In this document: piece by piece, positions 22,105-34,661 of the stretch
How the letters are laid out: each line of letters begins with the position of its first letter
How positions within the stretch are numbered: position 1 is the stretch's first letter
From: Halichondria panicea
Lineage: Eukaryota > Porifera > Demospongiae > Suberitida > Halichondriidae
Length of the DNA stretch: 64,000 nt
Assembly: GCF_963675165.1 (NCBI RefSeq)
Contig: NC_087379.1
Span: 7,904,339-7,968,338, forward strand
Direction of reading: 5' to 3'
Program-made: the position numbers and the translations under genes
Notes under the pieces: model-generated
The model's input: the letters and a program-made list of their open reading frames with translations, nothing else
What the model was told of the DNA's origin: nothing
Databases searched by the model: none

Positions 22105-25100
22105 TTAATCAGTCTTGCTTTGTGAGGGTTCAGATTTCTGTTGGGCCCAGGAAAGAAGTGTTGAACTATCAGCGTTGCTCAGGCTCCAGATACTTTGGTT
22201 CTCAAAGAGGTCATAGGTGGTGGTTGAGAGTGTGGTGTCCTCGGAGGGTGAGGTTGGGTCGGTGGTGCCACTGCTGATAGGTAGGGGGCTCATATCGGAG
22301 GTGATGTCATTACTGTAGAATGGAGCAGTGTCTGTTGACCACGTGTTGGGGCTGTCCCAGTTAGGACTGGTGCTCTGCAGAGGAGAGAGAGGGAGTATCA
22401 TGATCAGAATAATATACACAGTGTATACTGTACGTCTGCTAAAACATACACACACACATATATATACCACAAGGAATGTACAGTCATAAAATATGTAAAA
22501 CAATGTACAAAAAAAACAAAATAATCTCTCACCTTTCCCTCCCCAGCAGGCCAGCCAGCACTCCTAGACCTTCCTGGTGCCAGACTCTTGCTGGAGACAG
22601 AGCCCTTCTCCCCGCGAGACGAGAACTGTTGACCCGGAGCACCCACGGCCGAGACAGCAGGGAAATCAGTCACAAACTCTCCTCCTAGATCACTCTCCAT
22701 GCTGTAAGTACAGCTCCTTCTTGGTCTCTCTGGCAATAGATTACTTTGACGATAGGGAATCAAGTCAGGGTCTTCCGGGGACTGCTCGCTGAAGTCTGGA
22801 TTGTCCCATCCTCTCGATCCAATAGAGGAGGGGCTAACATCTGGTCCAAACTTGGCAGGGGAGGGGGCATCAATAGGATGTCTAGGTTGATCTCTTTCCA
22901 TAGCAGCAATAGCTCTTTCCCGTTCAATAAGTTTCATGATGTATTGTCTCTTTCTCAAATACTGCTGGTCATATACGCCCCCCTCCTCCATGGGTGGCAC
23001 CTGGAGCCTGTGTGAGTGATGGTGGTGGTCCCACGGTCCTTGTGGACGATAGCTGTACTCTCGTGCTCTCTGCATGTACAGGTGATGCATATACGCTTCC
23101 ATATTCGGATGCATGTGTTGTCTGCCATGTCCGCTCTTTGGTGCCATCATTGGTGAGCGACCACGATAGTGCTCTCGACTATGACGCCCCATAGGCATCG
23201 GTGGGAAGTCCTCAGGCCCACTGTACGATTCGTCCATTGCCATTGGATTGTGGTGTTCAAGTGAGGGATAGTCACTGTACGGCATATGCGATCCCTCGGG
23301 GAAATACGGTAAAGGTGGTGAGGGGGTCATCGATTTGCCTCCTCGTAACGGATGTGGTCTCTTAAAGTACGACCCCTCAGGGTAGGGACGCATGTGGGCA
23401 TCATCAGGAGTTGGTGATAAACCAGGGGGTGGTCCTCTGGGCTGGGAGCTGTGGTCGGGACCAAATTTCCTCGGATCTGCTCGTAGACTTGGGCCAGATT
23501 TTGGTGCAAAAGTTGGAGATGGATAAAATGGTTCTGCGTTCAGGGAGAGTGTAGATAGAGGCGGCTTGAACTCATTGTCGCTTGAATTATGAGAAGATTC
23601 ATCTTTCTGTGGACTCAGTGGTGCTTCAATTGGTTTCGTCATTTCAGTTTCACTTTGCTCGTCTTGTTCCAGGAGTTGGTAGTCATCATCTTCCTGTCCA
23701 TCGTCAGGTTTGTCACGATCGCTCTTCTGCTTCCTACGCATAATGGCCGAGTTATTGGAGAGTAAAGAAGCAGCCAGCTCGTGAGGAGAAGTGGGCAGAC
23801 TCTGAGAACCGCCTTTACCAGAGTCCACACTGAGTAGAGTATGTGTCACACCATCCGTTTCAACCAAGCTATCAGAGTCCATTGGAATTACGATAACAGG
23901 TTCTTCAATCAACTCGCTCCTTATGATAGGTACAACATGCAGAGTTTGTGGCCGCTGTCTAACGTTTTCATCTGATTTCAGCTGGTGTTCGAGAAGATTG
24001 TCCTCAACTAGTTGTGTGATCTTCTCAACAACGGGTGATTTAATTTTCTCGGAAGGTTTTTTGCCAGTACTGATTTTCTTAGTACCGTAAGTGGCGGCTT
24101 GATCTGGTGTTCTTGAAAACGAGTCAGTGAACGTCTCTTTAGTTTCTTGTTTTGTGGTCTTAGTTGTACGACCAGTCTTGATGGCAGTACTGGGAACAGC
24201 TGGGGACACGAGTACCGGTATTTCATTGCCCTTGTTTGGGGATACGTCAATAATATATTGAGTTCATTCTCAGTAGTTTTGTCACATTGCACGTTGGTTT
24301 CAGTTTCAGTTTGTACCGTATCTTTAAGAGGAGGTGTGCTGTCGTTGTCAAGTTGCTCAGTGGAATTAGACGAAGAGGAATCTTCAAATGAACCAACTAG
24401 TTGCTTAGCGTCAGTTTCGTCCGTATCCTTTTCTTTCTCTCGTTCTTTGTCTCTCCCTCTCTCCTTTTTACAAGCTTTTTCCTCTTTCTTGATCTGTTGT
24501 CGAGGTTTCCTCTTTCCTTTCATCCGAACGGTACTAATCGGTGGTTCTTTCTTGTCGACCAGTTCTGTTCTTGGTGACATGACCTCTGTACTCTCGGGCG
24601 TGTCGGGAGGATGGATGGTCTGGCCAGTGTTGGGCTCCTTGGTGACAGGTGGTGGAGGCTTCTTCACTTCAGCTACCACAGTAACCACCTACACAGAGAT
24701 ATAACCGTAAATCAAGTATTATGTGGGGAATGGTGTATTTACATGCATGTACATGTCACTTAAAAAACAAGTACAGACCTGACAAGCGTTTGTGTATTAT
24801 TTCCGATTATTATAGGAATATTAACAGCTTACGCATGTACATGTACATGTACAGTACACAGAATATACAAATTACAATGATAATTAAGTGTTCAAACATA
24901 ATACGTATACAATGGCTTACACATACAGTGTGTGCAATATTAATTAAGAGACTGACCTGGCTAGGTGTTTCCACTTCCTCCGACTTGTCGGTACCCGTAG
25001 ATGCCGAATCACTGTTGCTAGAAACAATGCTACTCTCCGAGACCTTCCTCTCCAGCTCCTTCCGTCCGGACGGGGGGAGGGGTGAACTATCAGGTGTTAT

Positions 25101-26969
25101 CTTTAGAGGCTTCAATTTTCGTACGATTTTTGATTTTCTCACATTCGCTGGTGGAGAGCTCGGATTAGTTTCCGTGGGTGTTTTTGAAATGATCTCGCCT
25201 TTGGACACGGTTTTTTCGGGGATGGTTTTCTCGCTGCTACGCTTCAGTTTGGTAGGGGATGAGCAGAGTTGCGCTGGTGCACCGGTGGTTGGAGTACAAG
25301 GCTGGGTCTGCTCTCTAGCTCCAGTGTGATTGACTGTGCCTGTTCTAGGTGGGGAGATGATACTCGGCTCAGTAACAGGAGCAATGGGGATCTTGAGGGA
25401 CATTCCCTTCGGCGTGGAAGTAACAGCCGTGTGTGATCTAGACGGAACAGGTTGCAATGAGGTGATAGTTTCCTGTGATGATGGTTTTCTCTCGATCTTG
25501 TTTTGTACCACACGATGTCTGAGAGTGGGTATTTCTTGAGCAGTAGTGGGGGTTACTAGCGGCTCAGGCTTAGGTTTAGATACGGGAGTGTTCTTATCGG
25601 TAGAGGGTTTAGGAGGCTCTCGAGTTACTTCAATTTTCATAGATTGACCAGTGGACTCAGACTTCTGGTTAGAACTGCACGAAAGAGAAAAACACAGAAT
25701 AAAAAAAGAACAACCATATACAATTAAATGTAGGTAGCAAATAAACTTTACTTCATACAAAATAGATGCATACTTCATTGTGTAAAAACAGAGGAAAACA
25801 AGCAACTAATCGTAAGTATAAATATGGATGTACACACACGAACTCTGCACTCTGCACTCTGCACTCTGCACTGACCTTTTCTCTCCTAATTCCTGGACCT
25901 TCTTGGACAGCACATCCATAGACTTTGACAACTTCTTCAAATCGAATACTTCTCCGGAGCCTTTCGTTGCTTTCGCCTCACTTTTATAGGACACAGAACT
26001 ACTGCTCCTCATTCCGAACTTGGTCTGCACGAATACTGTAGCTACAAGGCAGAGTATGACAAGCAGCCAAAACGGTACAGACAACCAGGCCAGTGTTTTC
26101 TCCCATTCGGGCCGAGGCTGTAAGGCAATACACGCCGCTAATAGTTGATGGGGGAGGATGGCTAGTAGAGGGTAGAGGAACTCGTTGCCAGTGGAGGTTT
26201 GTAATCGTAGAGTGGTGGAGACTTGGGTCAGTGTGTAATCTGGAGTGAACCTGCACGTATGGATGATAAGATTTGTAATACACTGTTGCAAGATACGTAC
26301 TGTACATCAGTATACTGTATAGCGGGTAATTTTCGTTGGTGAAAATTTGTGTATGAATTCTACCCATTTAAATAGTTCGTACAGCTCAGAATAGTGATGT
26401 TGAACCTATTGCGATAGAATTTCGTAGTTTTAATTTTCGTATCATACTCTTCAATACGAAATATAAGAAAATTTAAACCATACGAAAATAACCTGCTATA
26501 CGGTATATACATGTAATTATACTGTGATACACACTGTACATATACACACACTGATAGAACTCGCTGAAGGGATTCTGACTTACGTTATTTCAATTTTCTT
26601 TGATCGGTTTGGTTTAATGGTGATGTCCTTGTTACAGTTAGAGATAACGAAGCCTCTCCCCTCACAACTGCCACCCTCCAGTCCGATGATACGCAATGTG
26701 ATGGAGGTGGAGCCAGAGTTATGCATTCTAAAGGTCTTGGTGAGCTTGAGGGGATCTGTTAGCGGGTCCACAACAGTACCAGCTGTGTGTGTGTGTGGGG
26801 GGGTTAGGAGTGTGTGTACAGGCACGCTATGGCAGTAAATGTAGTTACAGCATCTGTCTGTATGTAACACACAACACATAACTTATTGAGAGGCATGGAA
26901 ATAATACGTACATTTTAAAACGAACAATAATTACGGAAAATGTTAAGTCTCTAATGGTGCCTAATAGCT

Positions 26970-27023
<54 letters not shown>

Positions 27024-29337
27024 ATGCTTGACCTACCTAGACAGTTCTCCATGACAGAGTTGGGGAACTCAAACATGAGAGGTTCAGTGCCGGGATGGAC
27101 ACTGTCGATAGCAAATGAACCCTGAACCCCACTCCCCTGCACAATGACGTAATCAAACACAGTCAAGTTGTTTCTCAACAAAAGCAGCGTATTCAACTCC
27201 TGGTCTACTTTAGGACTGAAAGCAACCGCCATTTCAAACAGTTTGCTGTGTGGAGGCAGTAACGTTGTGGCCAGGGCTGTCTCAGGTGATGCACTAGATA
27301 CAAAACTGAAGGAATTTGACAAATGAGAAAAGTTGAGATTTCGTAGTCGTGGGTCGAATCGGTCCAATAGAGAGTCGATGATGGTTTGCGGGTGAGTATA
27401 GTAACTGAGGAAAACTGGCTGAACCAGTAGGGGCACGTCTGACGGGTTCGTTATGCGGAGACGGTGAATCTATAGCAAAAGAACGAGTGTGGTAGGTAAC
27501 TAAAGAGTGTGATAGGTAACCAATGAGTGCGGTAGGGAACTAATGAGTGTGGTAGTAAACCAATGAGTGGGGTAGGCAACTAATCACTACATACTGTATA
27601 TAATGTACAGTGGTGTACGGAGTGTACTAGCCTTGGGTGAGATGACATGCTATCAAATACTGTGAGAGTGAACACTCACTTCTGCTGCCTAACTCACATC
27701 TACAGGCACTCGTACCTCTCCACCTCCAACAGAGCTCACTACAATACTGGCATTGAAACTGCAAGAGAGAGAGAGAGAAAGGTTGAACCATTTGCTTATG
27801 GCATCCCCAACAAGTACATTTATAAAAATAATTATAGGCTGGCTATGAGCAATTGTAACAATCAGTGCCACCTGACTTACATTGTACCTACGTACAGTAT
27901 CCATATAGAAATTGATTAAAGCAGCTAAAACCAGTGCTCTAAAATGCTAAACCGAAAAATATACTGGGGCTGTATATGCATGATTGTAGGCACACACACA
28001 CATTGAACTGTAAGTCAGGTGAGGCTTACACTGTGCGTCCATCGTCCACCAGGCCCCTCCAGGAGGCCCACAGAGTGGTGAGCAGTTGTAGCTCTCGAGA
28101 CAGGTCCTGGGGGGCTGAGTTAGAGGACCACAACCCCAGGGAGCTGGCCGGCTTTTTCAGATATACAGTGTCCCCCAGTAGGGGGTCAATCACAACAGAG
28201 CCAATCTGTGTGTGTGTGTGTGTGTGGGGGGGGGGGAGGTGGTATGGTGAGTGTGTGAGTGTGTGGGGGGAGGGGGGTATGGTGAGTGTGTGAGTGTGTG
28301 GGGGGAGGGGGGTATGGTGAGTGTGTGTGTGTTAAGTGTGTACACAGCATGCACACGGGTCCCCAATGAACGGTTTGTGTACAAAGCAACCCCTCGACAA
28401 AGGCCACCTCGGTTTACTGACCAAAAACATGCTCCCCAAAAGTGTCGTTATAAAAAGAGGTTCCGTAATAGTACGTTCACAGTAACAATACGGTTCCGAT
28501 TTATAATTACCTCAACTTTTTCCGTTGGTCTCAGTCGTGGCAAACCATCCACACCCTCTTCAAAGTATACCCGGGGGTCATCAAGGTCAGAGTTCACAGA
28601 GGTCACGTCGACAGCTTTATGAAACAAATTCCATGCACTCAATCCGACCCTTGCCCTCAGGTAGGGGAAAATCCCCTTGAAACTAATTGCCCCAGGGCTC
28701 ACTTTCAATCTACTCTCGGCCGTCTTGAAATAAACAGGAACGTGTAGAACTTTATCGAACGATGTGCTGACGATGACTTCCCCGCTGTAGGTACTGATGG
28801 TGTTTGGATTAGACACAGTCACGGTGAATTGGGCGCTGTGTTCAGGTTCGAGGGTGTGAGGGGGGTGGAGTGGGCGGGAGGGTGGGGGGTGCCATTAGTG
28901 GTGGGGTGTACGGAGGACAGTTGGACACTCGTAAACGGGAGATTGGCACTCACAGAGTAGGAAATGATGGATATCTGCAGAGACAAACTAACGTATCAGC
29001 AGGCCATAATTATGAATTTGTACGAACACTGTATGTGTACGTGTAACAGAAACACTATTAAGAGTCGTTGTAAGGATTATAACGTGGTTCCATGTACATC
29101 ATAAATAGTCAGTTCGAGCAGCTGTGGATATGTGCAAACAACTTGTACATACGTATCAAGTATAATTAAGGCAGATGACAGTAGCATTACATTGAGAGGA
29201 CTATTGCAACAAGGAGCACTTACTTGCACAGGGTTGATGTTGTGCAGTGTGAAGGTCTTGGAGACAGTGTCCTGCTGAGAGAGCACTCCAAATTGCAAAC
29301 TCCAGAGAATCCTCATCACTGTTCTCCAACGAGTATA
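22105..29337 (-). CDS. TMEM131/TMEM131L-family transmembrane protein, 5' incomplete
   Basis: TMEM131-family proteins are single-pass ER/Golgi proteins; TMEM131 is known to bind procollagen through its PapD-like lumenal domain and TRAPPC8 through its tail. Exons from the 5' side: 29337-29224 (FGVLSQQDTVSKTFTLHNIN, start of a PapD-L domain), 28974-28511, 28205-28030, 27758-27698, 27469-27037 (RLRITNPSDVPLLVQPVFL), 26782-26584, 26250-25876, 25674-24959, 24688-22533 and 22374-22105 (stop). Junction phases agree. The FTPDYTLT...LPHQLL..C segment and the transmembrane helix LAWLSVPFWLLVILCLVATV in exon 26250-25876 are the strongest family marks. The cytoplasmic tail is long, Ser/Pro/Lys-rich and disordered. 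There is no signal-peptide exon in the window. Frames break at a C-run near 28866 and near 24209-24260 (see findings). Confidence 0.85.
26319..26500. mobile_element. Inverted-repeat MITE in a TMEM131-like intron
   Basis: About 182 bp; left end TAGCGGGTAATTTTCG, right end CGAAAATAACCTGCTA, with flanking TA. Internal CGTA-TTTTCGTA repeats. Same end type as 12901-13124. Non-coding. Confidence 0.65.
26970..27021. repeat. TG microsatellite next to a donor site
   Basis: A pure GT run of about 50 bp lies just inside the intron downstream of TMEM131-like exon 27469-27037. Confidence 0.95.
28207..28335. repeat. GT/G-rich microsatellite
   Basis: GTGTGTGGGGGGAGG-type repeats adjacent to the acceptor of the TMEM131-like exon 28205-28030. 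On the minus strand this is a CA/C-rich polypyrimidine tract. Confidence 0.9.
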
Positions 29338-29399
29338 CTGCAACCAATTAACCAACTATCAATGATGTTGTATATACATTGTAGATGTACATCTTTCAA

Positions 29400-29520
29400 C
29401 AGCCATTAACTTAAGTATCGTTGATCCAATGTCAACAATTTTATGATTTTCTGAAAGAGACCTTTCAAATGATGTATTTCATAATTCAATCCAAAATTTG
29501 GTTGAGGTCCGTGTACATAC
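29400..29520. repeat. Partial foldback element at the head-to-head gene junction
   Basis: Contains GTTGATCCAATGTCAACAATTT, GATTTTCTGAAAGAGACC and TTTCAAATGATG, matching one arm of the foldback family. It lies between the 5'-truncated TMEM131-like gene and the 5'-truncated mind-bomb-like gene. Confidence 0.55.
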
Positions 29521-29581
29521 AGGAAATGACCTCATAATATTATTATGGTCTGTCTCTTTCTTTGCAACCTCCCCTGGCAGA

Positions 29582-32500
29582 GTCTGCAGGAGGGCTGGAC
29601 AGTGACGACATTGGACTGCATCTCAAGATCCTGATCCTGTACGTCCCTCCTCGAGCTAGAACCCGGCCGTCGCCGTCAACGTGCTGCAGCCGGAGATGCC
29701 AACACTCTCAGAGAGTTCCTACGCAAACATCCCACAGAGGTGAGAATCTAGGACACAGTGTTATGTACTCTCTCTCCCTATCTTTCAATTTTGGGGACTC
29801 TTTCAGCTGCCATAACTTGAATTCCGTGGATCCAATTTTCAATGATTTTTTTGATTTTCCGAAAAGCTTAGAAAGTCAAATGTTTCATAATAATTATTCC
29901 AGCAATAAAACTATATGTCAATTTGGTTATACGTGGATAATAAATAGCCCATGGTCCAAGGCGGAAAAATGACAAATTAGGGTCCCAACAAAATGTTGGA
30001 TTGAAACACACCATTTGAAAGGTATCTTTGTAAGCTTTCATGAAATTTTTGAAATTGGATCATCGGAACAAAAGTTATAGCTGCTGAAAGATCTTCAGCT
30101 ACACCACCACCAACCCCGTTTAAATTGTTTGGGAGACTCTTTCAGCTGCCATAACTTGTATTCCGTGGATCCAATTGCAATAATTTTTTGATTTTCTGAA
30201 AGCTTACAAAGAGACCTTTCAAATGGTGTAATCAAAGTTCATATTCCAGCAATAAAACTATTTGTCAATTTGGCCATACCATGAATTATGGTCCAAGGCC
30301 GAAAAATGACAAATTAGGGCCCCAACGAAATTTCGGATTGAAACACACCATTTGAAAGGTCTCTTTCTAAGCTTTTAGAAAATCATACAATTTTTGACAT
30401 TGGATCAACGGTATTAAAATTACGGCCGTCGAAAAATCAGGTCTGTTTTTAGAGCTGTCTTTCAGAAGTCGTAACTTGTGTTGGGAGCATCCTATATCCA
30501 GTAGCTGTTTGGTAGTATGTGGGTGGATGTCACAATGTTTAAGTTATTCAAAAACTAATACCTTATGATGTGATTTGTGTTGCCCAGGTGAACACCAAGG
30601 CAGCTGGCAAGGCGGCCATCCACTGTGCCTGTGCAGCTGGCAATGTGGACGTGCTCAAGGTCATCATGGAGTTCGCCCCCAATGTGGAAGTGGGGGTATG
30701 TGCATCATTCTAGCCTCTGCTGTATACACTACATGTGTGTGTGTGGATGGTGTTATATTGTGCTGGTCTGTATTTCTAAATAGTGTGTGTTTCATTGCAT
30801 AGGATGAAGACGGTGACAGACCACTGCATCTCTGTGCTTACAGGTGAACTGTAGCTCTACCATTATCAGGAATGCCATTACCTAAATTAATGGCTGGCCC
30901 AGTTTTATCTTGTACGCCATTAATTGATATTATTTGTCCGTATAGTGATGAAGATGAAGCCACGACCATTCTTATCGATGCTGGAGCTGATGTCAACTCT
31001 AAGAATTCTAAGGGGGCGTCCCCTCTCATCATAGCAGCTGTCAAGGGCCACTACAGTGTGCTGAGGAAGCCAGCTAACCATCCCAACATCAAGCTCCATG
31101 AGCAGGTGAGGCAGAGCATGCAGTAAGATATGATATGTGGGAGAAGACTGGGCAGTCTAAATCATGGCAGCTGATTATCTACTACCCTCCTAATATCACC
31201 TCCCCACCCACACGCCCACACCACACACACACACCACACGCCCACACACACACACCACACACACACACCACGCCCACACACATTGGATTCCGATGGAGAC
31301 ACTGCACTTCACTGCGCCGTCCTCGCTCAGAAGAATGAGAGTGTGACGATCCTATTGGACGCTGGAGCAGACCCCACCCTCCTCAACTTCAGACTATTCA
31401 CACCAATCCACGAGGCTGCTCGTATTGGGTTCTTACCGTGAGTACTTGATCATGTGACATGGCAGGTCCCGTCAATTGTGTATATATAACATGGAGTACG
31501 AAAATAAAAGTTGTGTTTTGTAGCTGGCTTTAATATAATTATGTCTATAGATATGACTGTGTACGTTTTTGTTTTAACAGGAGTGCATTCCTTGTTTTAA
31601 GATTAGACTCAAATTATGGTCTCTCAAAGTTAGCTCCGAAAACAGTAAAATGATCATATCAAGGCCCTAGTATACACTGCATGTATAATCCATACTCTTA
31701 TCCCCCCTGCAGAGCTGTGGAGCACTTCAACCGTCGGTTTGTGGAGCACATCAACCTGTTCAAGGACGACGGGTACACTCCCCTCCACCTGGCAGCACTT
31801 AATGATCACCTGGACGTTATCACTGCCTTCGCTGAAGTGGTGAGTGGCTGGCTGTAGATATGGTCTTACATGTACATGTAGTACTATAGTATTGTCACAA
31901 TTGTTAGGAATGGGAAGTTCAAAACTTAGTTGAAAGCCTTTATATTGCACAGATAATTATGTGACAATTTTAAGTTATTATACAGTGGCCTTTGTTGAGG
32001 AGTTGTTAAAATCTACATTATATAATTATTAATTTGGGACCTTGTGCCTGGCTTTTATTGCAGTTTAACTTTCTTCAGAGGTAGCCATTATATAATCTGA
32101 CCTCTCCCCCACAGGTGCAGTGTGACCTCAATGCTAAGACCAACCAAGGTCAGACAGCACTCCATCTTGCTGTCCACCAAGGTCACGCTCGTATCATCGA
32201 GAGACTGGTGGGGTTCGGGGTAGACATGAATATTCTAGACAGTGATGGAGACACAGCTCTTCACATGGCCGTGGTCAAGGAGACAGTGGACAACCTCACA
32301 CAAGAGACTCCTCAACTCAAGAAGGTAGGCTAGTAGGAATGCTAAAAGTTGTGGCTGTTCAAAGATGCTCTAGTTAACGCAGGGCCTTAGAGTCCTAGAG
32401 TTAGCTCTGTAACTAAGTTCTGATAATCCAAATTCAACGATTTTATGATTTTCTGAAAGCTTAGAAATAGCTCTTTCAGATGGTATGCTCAAATCCCAAA

Positions 32501-34661
32501 TTGGGAACTGGCCATAATTTTCTATTTTTGGGAAGATACCATGGTATTTTGTCAAAATCAAGCCCAAATTAGACCTTTGATTTTAACACATCATCTGAAA
32601 CGCCTCTCTCTAAGCTTTAAAAAAATCGTAAAATTAATGTGATCGGACCATCGGAACTAAAGTTATAGCCGTTCAAACATATTCAAATTGAACGCTGTGT
32701 TGCATTATTACATGTATTTACCCATCATGTGTACACTGTGCTTAGATTGCACTGTGAACATACACGTATGCCCCTCCCCCTCTACCAGGTGAAAGACAGG
32801 TTGCCTGGTCAGCAGCTGAAGGCGGTTATTCCGTGCTTCCTAGTACAAGAAGGTTCAGAGATGTTCAAGACTAACAAGAAGGGTCGAAATCCATTGGAGG
32901 TTTGCTCACCTGACGTAGCAACCATCGTCATGGGCTTCGACAAGGACGGGTGAGCTGGGGACACAATTATATATAGCCACTTCATTGTAATTTCACTGAA
33001 TTTATTCTATCCATTTTAAGACCTAAAATGCACTGTTGTTGGTAGCAAAAGCTCGTTATAATTGCTAAATTTAACAGCAGTCCAAGGAAGTAGATAGCAC
33101 AGCTGCAGCTAGTTGTGTACTAGGGTATGTACTAGCATACCTGTATAATGTTGTTGCTACTGTATAGATTTTGATTTTTAGTTATGTGTACTGAACTGCC
33201 TCCTTGCAGTGGTGGTGTGAAGTTCCATGGTAGTCTGAAATCACCTGCTCCCCCAGTGGTGGTTCAGGGCACACAGAGAGGACCTTTGGTGAGCCAGATA
33301 CTGTTGCCTCTTTGATATACTAGCTTTATAAACAGTACATGCTGTTAACTGTTTCCACTCTGAATTAGTCCTGCCCTTGCATCCATCAGGTGTACCCTAC
33401 TCCCCTGCGTACTGGCAGTGCCACCCACCACCCACCCACAGCCTCTCTGCCAGTTGGAGTTATGGACACTGCTGGAGCCACTGGAGGTGGTAAGACCTTG
33501 TATTTTTATGCTGTACCCTCCCCCATTGTCTTAAAACTTTCTTTGTTAGGTCACCTTTGTTAGGGTGACCTTTCCAACTATGTGTTCAGATACAAGTTCT
33601 GTAAGTCTGTATTTAAAGTGGTCTTTACATGACTGTACTTTATATGGTTGTGCATATTGCACAGAACCAACTCTAAGCAATAGTCTGTTCTGTTCTTATC
33701 TGAATTGTATATCCATACCACCCCCCTCCAGGTAGTGTGGGTGTGGCCATTGAGCCGTGCTTCCTGTGTGAGGCTCCAGTGGACGTCAAGTTTGAGCCAT
33801 GTGGTCACGCTGTCATGTGTGCAGAATGTGCACAGAGAGCCAAGAAATGCCCCACTTGCAAAGTGAGTACTAAGTACATAGCTACAATTTGCTTTATTTA
33901 TATCCTAAACAACTTCCCAGATACAGTACTTCTCAAGTTGCATATGTTGAATTTTATGGTTCTTCCTTACACAGGCTGCAGTCAAGACTATCTCCAAGCT
34001 GTCCAAGGTTTGTATGATGTGTAATGAAGAGGAGGCCACAGCCACTGTCAAGCCATGTGATCACACCTTCTGTCCAGGTACTGGTACTTAATGATAGGTA
34101 CATGTATCACTCAGAAACAGCCTCTCTGTGTATTATATAAGCCCCCACTATCCTCCACAGTCTCACCTTTCTTTCATATGTACTAGCTTTCATTTACTGT
34201 CTTCTCCCTCTCTCACTGTATAGAATGTGCCCGGAGGATGAAGACATGCTTCGAGTGTCCAGTGCTTATTACTGCAAAAGAGGGACTACGTACGTAAACT
34301 GCATTACAAGTTTACACAAGCTGTGTTGCTTAATTAGATAACCTCTATAACTGTATAGTACATGTACTTAGCAATATTGTGATTTTGTGTCAAATAATAC
34401 CTCCCCCCCCTCCACACACACACACATACACATACATCCACCCACCCACCCACACACACACACACAGCCCCCGTCTCGGCCACCAGTGTCCATCCGCTGG
34501 CCAGCCCTGACTCTGAATCTAATTGTCCTATTTGTCTGACAGAGCCTAAGAACACGGCCTTCCTCTGTGGACACCAGACATGCTGGGACTGTGCACAGAA
34601 GGTCGACCATTGCCCAGTGTGCAGGAAGTTTGTGACTCATAGAATTCAGTTGTTCCAGTGA
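29582..34661 (+). CDS. Mind-bomb-like E3 ligase: ankyrin repeats plus three RING fingers, N-terminus missing
   Basis: Mind bomb proteins are MIB/ZZ-REP-ankyrin-RING ubiquitin ligases that promote Notch-ligand endocytosis. Exons: about 29582-29740 (degraded start, then GDANTLREFLRKHPTE), 30588-30695, 30803-30843, 30946-31105, 31286-31437, 31713-31839, 32115-32324, 32789-32949, 33210-33288, 33390-33489, 33732-33862 (RING 1, CFLCEAPVDVKFEPCGH...CPTC), about 33976-34077 with 34224-34289 (RING 2, CMMCNEEEA...C.ECARRMKTCFEC), and 34468-34661 (RING 3, CPICLTEPKNTAFLCGHQTC...CPVCRKF, stop). The last RING and the few residues after it match the mind-bomb C-terminus pattern. Phases agree from 30588 on. 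The MIB/HERC2 and ZZ domains are not in the window and no convincing start codon is seen. The acceptor before 31286 lacks AG. It may be an N-truncated paralogue. Confidence 0.8.
29806..30440. repeat. Two foldback elements in the first mind-bomb-like intron
   Basis: Copies at about 29806-30100 and 30146-30440, in the same intron position as the pair at 17.9-18.56 kb, with the same inverted arms (GAAAGCTTA.AAAGAGACC / GGTCTCTTT.TAAGCTTT). The pair was therefore present before the mind-bomb-like segment duplicated. Confidence 0.8.
31203..31280. repeat. CA/CCACAC microsatellite abutting an exon
   Basis: CCCACACCACACACACAC-type tract running directly into exon 31286-31437. Its expansion may have destroyed the AG of the acceptor. 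Confidence 0.85.
32350..32680. repeat. Diverged foldback element (intronic)
   Basis: Carries GATTTTCTGAAAGCTTAGAA and CTCTTTCAGATGGTATG, with mirrored CATCTGAAACGCCTCTC, TAAGCTTTAAAAAAATCG and GGACCATCGGAACTAAAG. An older member of the family at 17.9 kb. Confidence 0.65.
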
